Shown here: positions 57,090 through 64,000 of the stretch, one piece after another
Layout: each line of letters starts with the position of its first letter
Position numbering within the stretch: position 1 is the stretch's first letter
NCBI GenBank assembly: GCA_021292105.1
Contig: CM037874.1
Coordinates: 16,412,615-16,476,614 of the forward strand
From: Anadara kagoshimensis
Lineage: Eukaryota; Mollusca; Bivalvia; Arcoida; Arcidae
Direction: 5' to 3'
Length of the DNA: 64,000 bases
Made by a program: the position numbers and the translations under genes
Notes under the pieces: generated by a model
Told to the model about the DNA's origin: nothing
Databases searched by the model: none
What the model saw: only the letters and a program-made list of their open reading frames with translations

Positions 57090-57420
57090 TCTCATCCAAA
57101 AGTCTCAGAGACAATAATTACTACCACAAGGAGATGTACGGAAATTAGTTATCGATGGATTGTGTAATTTACACTCCAAACTGACCAAATTATGACCTTG
57201 ACCTTGTTATCTGATAGTTATTTCTCCTACGTCTTCACGAACAGTTAATGAAAAATCAACAATAACCACATTTACGTCGTAATTCATCGGTCTTAATTTC
57301 CTGGTTTTACTCCCGTCTTCTCTGTTACCGCTAGAAAGGAAACAAACATAAGATATCTGCGACATGTTTACACAAACTTCCGGTTTCGGAAGCTCTTTTG
57401 TGGTGGAGATTAATTTAGTA
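57090..57420. promoter_or_regulatory. Candidate distal enhancer block with a nuclear-receptor-like double site
   Basis: AAATTATGACCTTGACCTTG contains two adjacent TGACCT half sites (AAGGTCAAGGTCA on the other strand). Nearby are CAATAATTACTACC, GAAATTAGTTATCGATGG, TGTAATTTACAC and ACAATAACCACA. Repeat-free. Function is inferred. Confidence 0.3.
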
Positions 57421-57687
57421 TAAAATGATGTGGCTCAGCTTAAATTTCTCAAAGCAGAAACAATTTTGACGGAAAATTTTATTGAGAAAAAATAAAATTG
57501 TTTTTCTCTGTAACTCAATTAGTGTTTTTATTAGAGAGGGTCTATCGAGTTTGGTAAAATTCACATTTAGAGGATAAAATTGTGTTTGAAAAGTGATTAA
57601 AATTAAAATTTTTATTTGAAAATATATTTAAATAATATATAAGTAGAAATTCAGGTACATGTACTTTGAAACTGCAATTGATTAAGT

Positions 57688-57688
<1 letters not shown>

Positions 57689-57738
<50 letters not shown>

Positions 57739-57743
57739 AGAGA
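57689..57743 (+). repeat. (GA)n microsatellite
   Basis: About 27 GA units with one slip. Confidence 0.97.
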
Positions 57744-58347
57744 TTCCGTAGAAATTGATGTACTTTTGAAAATTACAGTTCATTTGGTGAAGTGTTATCT
57801 ATATAAAGTTGACGAATGGAAGAGAATTAGATGTATTGGATCAATGGCTTTTTATAATTAAACTCAACATCGGATTTCCTTATTTTTGACATGAAAATCT
57901 TTCAAAAAGAAAATTAAAACCAAAGAAATAAATCCGAAGACTCCGTGAAACTTCCAAGTTTATGCATGTTTGGAGGCAATATATCTTACAGAATGACGGT
58001 TATTTTACCGTAGATGGTGTAGACGCGTTTCGTTTTTAATTACTTATCGATTCTTGAAAATGAGAACATCTCGATCAGCCTCCTACTTGTCTTTGTGTCA
58101 GAAAATCTCATTGGATAAGAGATAAATTTAAGTACAAATCTAACTTTTCGAACAATTTATCTCTTAAAATATTCCCAGCATAAAGATTTATCTTGAAAAT
58201 GAAATGCGAATGAAGAAACGCGTTATCAGAATAGTGAATGAATCACAAATGACATACTTTAATTAGGAATGTGAAATGTTTCTTTTTTATTATGTACAAG
58301 CCGAACTTTATTAAACCTAGATCACAAAAGGCGACAAATATACTTTC

Positions 58348-58407
58348 TGTCTTATACCATTTTGAATAAAATTAATCATAAAATACATTCAAAAATGGTA
58401 TATGACA
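58348..58407. mobile_element. Tiny MITE, TGTCATATACC class
   Basis: TGTCTTATACCATTTTGAAT at the left and CAAAAATGGTATATGACA at the right. The flanks TTTC and TTTT differ at one base. Confidence 0.8.
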
Positions 58408-58829
58408 TTTTTCTAGAAAATGGTAATATGTAATATTGTGAGATATATAAAATTGAGTTATGATTTTAATTACTATTTCATATAACAATTTCTAAACACA
58501 ACCACAAATACGAAACAGGAAACAAATGCAATTAACTGCTGAACAAAGACAAGATGAATATATATTTGCAACATATTATATATAGAAGTCCAAAATGTAA
58601 AGCATTGGACGTGATGACAAAATTATAAATTATAAATATTGGCGCAAGCATTTTTTGACGAACCACAATTTAGCATAGCATATATCTGATGAAATAAATG
58701 GGTTTCTGTAAAACTATAAACTCGAACTCGGACAGACGACCAATACAGAAGCAAGTCAAATGCGTCAAGAAGCAGCGGTCTGATGAGATTATACACATAT
58801 ATGCTTCAAAAACTCATGATTTAAGGACA

Positions 58830-59200
58830 ATTCATAATTTTTCCAAGGAAGGGACATGTATTCGTTATGCCTTTTTCAAAACGCGTCCGCTCGGTGCATT
58901 CGGACAGTTTTTTAATGTAGGATTCCTATTTAAGGGGGTTATTTATAATTTTTTTACAAAGAGGAAACGTATTCGTTATGTCCGATTAAAAAACGCGTCC
59001 GTTAAGAGTAGCGCTTAGCACACTTTGTGTTCACGCCACGAAACATCGGTCTGTTGAGACTGTATCTGGGACAAACTTTCTAGCACTTTATAAAAAATTC
59101 GGTTTTTCTATTTTAGAGATAATTTATCATTTTTGTCGAAGATGAAGATATGTTTTCGTTATGCTTTATTCAAAACGCGTCCGTTCAGTGGATTTATAAT
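58830..59200 (+). repeat. Degenerate repeat carrying AAAACGCGTCCG, three units
   Basis: TGTATTCGTTATGCCTTTTT, CAAAACGCGTCCGCTCGG (58856), CGTATTCGTTATGTCC, AAAAAACGCGTCCGTTAAG (58968) and TGTTTTCGTTATGC, TCAAAACGCGTCCGTTCAG (59151). Spacing is uneven (about 112 and 183 bp). A 106-codon frame across it (58698-59018) is not recognisable as a protein. Confidence 0.65.
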
Positions 59201-59389
59201 GTTTATTAAAGTATCATATACCGATTATAAACCTATGTTTAGTTAAGAGACGGCCGTATTTCATGTAATATATAATAATCATAAAAATGTTATAATTATC
59301 ATTAAAACATACTTGTTATAGTGTAATAAATCAAAATATGTTGTTTCAAATTTCATCATAATTCGATATAATCCCACCTTTGAAAAAAA

Positions 59390-59770
59390 TCAAGTGCATC
59401 GGCCACGTGCCATTGTATCTGAAAAACCGGAAACAGAGAGGATGTCGGGAGAAAGATCATTGTTTTAACAGAACAGCTGCATTTCAAATAAAAACTCGAT
59501 ATTCCCGATTTATCTTCTATTTCCAGATAAAAATGACATAAAATGACAGTGGGAACTTTTACATCACGTTTCCATAAAAAAACAAGGCGAGTAAATTTTT
59601 ATTCATAACGCAAAACTAATCCGAGAAATAAAAGATGGTACAACCGATCTCCGGAAATACCTTTACGAGCCATTCATCAATTGTATGAGTATGACAAATC
59701 TGTTATTAAAAAGAAGTTAATTATTTCTCATTTAGTTTAATCAGACGTTTAACCATTCCATTAACAGTTT
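59390..59770. promoter_or_regulatory. Candidate distal enhancer block with E-boxes
   Basis: GGCCACGTGCCATTGTATCT (E-box plus Sox-like), GAACAGCTGCATTT (CAGCTG E-box), CGAGCCATTCATCAATTGTA, AAGTTAATTATTTCTC and GTTTAATCAGACGTTTAACC. Repeat-free. Function is inferred. Confidence 0.27.
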
Positions 59771-60104
59771 TATACGCACTTTCTGTACACGGCAACTTTG
59801 TTAATCATTATCAAACACATTCATAAAACATCAACCGTTTTCCTCAATCTTTAGATTAGGCATGCATTATTTAAAACCACGTGGCTAGCTTTAATGAATC
59901 AAAGTCATATCGAATTCAAAAACAGATAGATTAAAGCCGATTATTAACATGCAAAAAGATAATATTGGTGTTGATATTCCGTTATACCGCAAAACATGTA
60001 ATGCGTGGACATCACGCAAACTTGTTACAGCTCATCATTCCGACCGTGTTTATCTATTCCATGTCCCTTTCATTCTCAATTTTGATTTTACATGTAGGTA
60101 GTTG

Positions 60105-60290
60105 GACAGAGGATGCTTACGATTCCGGAGCACCTAGTTCTACTGCTTGTCTCAACTTCCCCGGTGAAAGTCCACATGTTAAACTTATTTCGTCAGTTTT
60201 CAAGCTTTTACTTTGCTTTTGAGATAACTGTTTGGACATTAACCGGCATCTTTGTGTTTGATTTGACAATGTAATTGTATGTACGTATGT
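60105..60290 (+). repeat. Dispersed repeat R1
   Basis: GAGGATGCTTACGATTCCGG, AGCACCTAGTT, CAACTTCCCCGGTGAAAGTC, CGTCAGTTTTCAAGCTTTTA, CTTTGCTTTTGAG. Confidence 0.7.
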
Positions 60291-60614
60291 CCGGTTTTTT
60301 TAACCAGTGGGTTCGATATGTTTATGCTTTTTCGTGTTTTAGATCATCCCATGTTTGCTGTATAATAGTGTTTGGTTGTCTTGGTTAATGTTAAGTACAT
60401 GTTCATTAGCGAAACTTGCTTTTTTCATTAATAATTAAATCAAAATACCAAAAGCAAAGCACAACATTGAAAATGACAAATGAGTTAATAAGGTATTTAT
60501 TAATTAAAATCAAGTTTAAAGGTTTTTAATATTTCCAAACACCATCGTATTATAATACCAGTAAACTGCTGGCAAGACAGAAATCATTTAAGACGAATCA
60601 GTACGCAAAGCACT

Positions 60615-60709
60615 GTAACAACTCCTGATGAAGTCCAACGCTTAATGAAATCCGGACTTCATTAGACGTTGGACTTCGGTAGGCGTAGGACTTCATTAGG
60701 AGTTGTTAC
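60615..60709. mobile_element. 95-bp miniature relative of the fold-back transposon
   Basis: Begins GTAACAACTCCTGATGAAGT and ends ACTTCATTAGGAGTTGTTAC, with a centre AAATCCGGACTTCATTAGAC. Same termini and CGCCTAATGAAGTCC-type modules as the 4.1-kb element but no array or arms. Flanks AAAGCACT and AAAACACA agree at 6 of 8 positions. Confidence 0.87.
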
Positions 60710-60752
60710 AAAACACATTTCTATGTTCGTTCTATATGCTTCTAAAAAAACT

Positions 60753-60878
60753 ATAGCAACTACTAATAAGTCCAACGCCTCTATTAAAGTCCAGACTTCA
60801 TTACGCGTCTGGGAATTGTCAATACGTAATGGAGTCCAAGGACTTCATTGGGGATTGGCATTCATTAGAAGTTATTAC
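60753..60878. mobile_element. Decayed miniature relative of the fold-back transposon
   Basis: ATAGCAACTACTAATAAGTC and CAACGCC at the left, CATTCATTAGAAGTTATTAC at the right, with GTCCAGACTTCATTACGCGT inside. Strongly diverged; no clear target duplication. Confidence 0.7.
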
Positions 60879-61239
60879 ACAGCACATCAATCACTTGAAG
60901 AGCGTTGCTGTATGAAAGATGTTATACCAAGATAGATATGAAACGTGTTTTAAAAATATGAACGATGTGTATGACAAGAGGAAAAACAGTAATTACATTG
61001 AACAAATACCCCAAAAATTGTATTGGATTTTCTAGATTGTTATTTTAAAAGTTTTATCAATAATAGTTATTATTGTTATATGTTCAACTACATGTATACT
61101 GCACTGTATAATTTTGAATATTGTGTATACATGTATTAACATTAACACCATTTTGCTTTTAAAAAGTTCATAAAATGCATTTAAATGCAAATAATAAAAT
61201 ATTAAAAATCCAATATCCACTCAAAAATCTAACAAAGCA

Positions 61240-61620
61240 ACTCATTTTTATGTGTCACGTGACTATTTTATGTAAATAAGATGCTGTTCACTTTGCTAAG
61301 TGCATGTTTATCAAGTTTATAGTGGCTAGACTGCACCGCCCACTTCTTTAAAACTATTCACACACCGGTGCAATAAATAAACGTTCAATTTAATTTGGTT
61401 ACAGTAATTGTATGTTCCTTCGTGTAAATCAAATCGCCGTTAAATTTTGACCTGTACTGTTTGAAGTTTAATGAGCTTGTCGCCGACTTGTTTGATTTAG
61501 GTGCTAATAATTGTGGCCAAGATCTACAGGGCGTGAGAGAGAAACACCCGACTATTTAACACCCCAGATGACCACAAATAAAATACCTCGGAGTATTTCT
61601 TCTTCATCATAATTATCTTC
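61240..61620. promoter_or_regulatory. Candidate distal enhancer block
   Basis: GTGTCACGTGACTATTTTAT (E-box), GTGCATGTTTATCAAG, GCACCGCCCACTTC (KLF-like), CAATTTAATTTGGTTACAGT, AGTTTAATGAGCTTGTCGCC, GGTGCTAATAATTGTGGCCA and GATGACCACAAATAA. Repeat-free and less AT-rich than its neighbours. Function is inferred. Confidence 0.3.
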
Positions 61621-61901
61621 TCCTTCTTTTCCCTAAAGGTCCAAATTTAAAATTAAACCAATAACTTCTAGTTTTGGCAAGTTTTTTCGTGAACATATGG
61701 TATTTCATTGTTTTAACAAACTTAAACAAACGCAAGATGCAGCCGTGAATATATCTGAGTCTTCCGCGTATGGTGTATTTGTTTCAGAGTTAACGAAATA
61801 CTGGTAGTACAACTAAGCTTTTAAATCTGTTGTAGGAATGCATGAACACGAAATAACATGAATGGAAAAAAAACCATCAGGACAACAAACACTTGATTAT
61901 A

Positions 61902-62124
61902 TAGTGCGTCAAGTTTGACCTGGCCGTTTGACCTTTAAATTGAATATTCAAATACGCATGTTTATTGTATAATTTAGGGGCTATATAAAGTAGATATATA
62001 AAGACAGATGATAGTAATACTGGGTACTGACTGAATATGCTGTCTTATCTCAATCACGCAGTCTATTACCACGGTTTAATTTTCAAATTAAAGGTCAAAC
62101 GGCTAGGTAAAACTTGACGCGCTA
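61902..62124. mobile_element. TA-flanked MITE (223 bp)
   Basis: Ends TAGTGCGTCAAGTTTGACCT and GGTAAAACTTGACGCGCTA are inverted; next inward GGCCGTTTGACCTTTAAATT is mirrored by AAATTAAAGGTCAAACGGC. TA abuts both edges. The inner GTTTGACCTTTAA words are shared with 19809-20044. Confidence 0.85.
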
Positions 62125-62460
62125 TACCATAAAATGTGGCAAGTTTCTGAAGTTATGAAATCCATTAGCTCATATAACCCAATAGCATAATGATCACATT
62201 TATAAAAGAAAACGGTAAATGCAGTCATGTTTTGTTTCTGAAAAGAACTTTTTTCACCCGGGAACTTTATCGGATTTTTTGCACGTGCTTCCAAAAAACA
62301 GTGATATCATTGTAAAGATTGACATTTCGCAATATGGTGTTCTACCGTTACATAAATTATTCATCGTCAAAATTATGAAAGATATTCTTCATAAATGCTC
62401 TTATCACAAAATCTTCACACTCGGGTACAAATGTAACAATTGGTCACCATTCTGACTGGT

Positions 62461-62600
62461 GCATTGTGGGTTGTCAATTTCTTTATTATGTAAATGAGGG
62501 CTCTAGTGATTTGTCAGTAAAACGATACCTAGTAAAAACCATAAATCACATGACCCTGAAAAACATTAAATTGGGTGAAGGGTGTTTTACATAGAGGGGA
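62461..62600. promoter_or_regulatory. Candidate conserved-looking non-coding block
   Basis: GCATTGTGGGTTGTCAATTT, TTATTATGTAAATGAGGGCT, ACCATAAATCACATGACC. No repeat family covers it. Function is inferred. Confidence 0.2.
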
Positions 62601-62907
62601 TGATGGATTCATTACCCCGGCCACCCAGTCATACAGAATCAAATATCTCGCATAAATAATGTTTAATGCTAATTTGAAAAGGTTTTAAAGCATTTTTGAG
62701 GAATCTATCAGCTATTTCTGACGTGTTAGATTGGTTTAAATTTCAATGTTAAAAATATGAAGAAATGCAAGTTTTAACATCTGCATGTTTAAATATTTAA
62801 AAGGTACATAACATTTTTTTTAAAATTATCATGAATATTCATTTTTATCAATTACCATTTTATACATTAGTGGTTCATATGAAGCATAAAGATAAGTAAC
62901 AATTAAC

Positions 62908-63040
62908 ACCATCTCGGTGGCTCAGTTATATAACGCCCGCTTCGAGAGCGATTGTTAGTGTGTTCGAACCCCTGCCAGGTCTTACATAATACTTCTAAAT
63001 TTGCGTCTGGCATTCGGTTTAAGAGGACTGTATATCGACT
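62908..63040 (+). mobile_element. tRNA-derived SINE, 5' fragment
   Basis: TCGGTGGCTCAGTTATATAA (A-box-like) and TGTTCGAACCCCTGCCAGGT (B box), then CTGGCATTCGGTT. The body decays after about 130 bp. Confidence 0.6.
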
Positions 63041-64000
63041 TGTTCATCGGGTGTCAATGTGAATGAAATGGGGTGGGGGTGGTATGCTAGACTCTATGAG
63101 CTAGTACTTAATTCGCCCAGAGTGCGCGCCAGTACAGACAAACCATAAAACAATCGCACATTTCATGGACTTATTCTTCGATTGATCAGTAGAGATTAAT
63201 AAACTTTTTTCGCTGAAAAATGGCTGAAGTAACATGACAGATAATACTAACAATGACAACAACAAGTATATCAATAACAATGACGAGCACTGATATATAA
63301 AACACAAAGATTAAAACATGTTTGCATATATATACACAATTATAAGACAAAAACACCCACGAATTACAAAAACACCCACGAATTACAAAAACACAAAGAA
63401 CATTAAAAACATCAAAACATGTACATGTACCTACTTGGGAAACATTTTACAACGCACTAATCAATGAAATACAAATTATAAATAAAATTGAAATTTAATT
63501 TACAGTTGAAAGTCTGAAAGTCCGCATTCTAGCTTCTGTTACACTCTGAATAATTTATTTCCGGGTTAAAATATTGTAAACATTACTGTTTGCATGTTCA
63601 TTTTTATGTTAGTAGGATCTTCGCTGTTATTACTTGTCGGTGACTCCAGCAGTAGCATTACTTTGAGAAACTGATGGGTTTAATCTGTAGTTTTATTCCA
63701 ATTTTTATCAGTTTACAAACGAGATTTTGTAGCAAAATGGCAACTGATTTGATAAATCTGTGCCAAATTGACCATTATATGATATAAAGTCTACCAAACT
63801 AAATGAAACAATGACACTAAAATAACTCCTAGACACTTTATTTTCAAAAGAAATTTATCTTCCACGACGTTCTTTCTATTTCGTGATGTATTGTATTATA
63901 AAAACTGATAGACTCTCGTCGTAACGAGATCTGGAAGACATGATAAGAGCGAGAATTCCCCCGAGATGATACGAGATTGGTAACGATACTGTCCCGTTGG
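63041..64000 (+). other. Right edge without recognised gene
   Basis: AT-rich. Contains a short duplication of ACAAAAACACCCACGAATT near 63348-63387. Nothing else supportable. Confidence 0.5.

Noticed and set aside
58698..59018. 106-codon plus-strand frame
   Set aside because: It spans a degenerate repeat and is not recognisable as a protein.

Overview
The window is animal nuclear DNA, most likely from a bivalve mollusc. It is AT-rich, has short exons separated by very long introns, and carries many (GA)n, (AAT)n and (AAAT)n microsatellites, tRNA-headed SINE copies and dozens of small inverted-repeat elements. It has no bacterial gene organisation. The bivalve assignment is inferred from repeat content and the LIM-homeobox protein; no species can be named from sequence alone.

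One gene is certain: the 5' part of a LIM-homeobox transcription factor gene of the Lhx1/Lhx5 (Lim1, lin-11) group on the minus strand. Three consecutive coding exons are visible. Exon 1 (31489-31299) has the start codon and LIM domain 1, exon 2 (29203-29001) has LIM domain 2, and exon 3 (12533-12025) has an acidic linker and homeodomain residues 1-46. All boundaries follow GT/AG and the phases join exactly (301 codons). The remaining homeodomain (helix-3 WFQNR) and the C-terminus were not found in the 12 kb to the left, so they lie outside the window. Intron 1 is about 2.1 kb, intron 2 about 16.5 kb, and intron 3 at least 12 kb. A GC-richer stretch near 31.85-31.99 kb is a plausible proximal promoter.

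The most striking structure is a 4,090-bp fold-back transposon (6142-10231) in intron 3. It has a perfect 8-bp target duplication, inverted arms of about 1.3-1.4 kb, and a central array of about 20 copies of a 67-bp unit that switches orientation at about 7.86 kb. Every module is built from one 15-bp word, CGCCTAATGAAGTCC, and its complement. Two miniature relatives lie at 60.6-60.9 kb.

The right half (32-64 kb), upstream of lhx1/5, holds no confidently intact gene. It contains SINEs, two classes of tiny TGTCAT-ended elements with 4-bp target duplications, two TA-flanked MITEs, further hairpin elements, a decayed LINE 3' end, and a decayed pseudogene of an invertebrate multi-copy protein family (38.17-39.33 kb). 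It also has a 30-bp minisatellite (48.05-48.77 kb) and several old tandem arrays (49-56 kb). A possible terminal exon of an unknown minus-strand gene sits at 47.66-48.03 kb. Several repeat-free, GC-richer blocks rich in homeodomain, forkhead, E-box or nuclear-receptor-like motifs are candidate enhancers.
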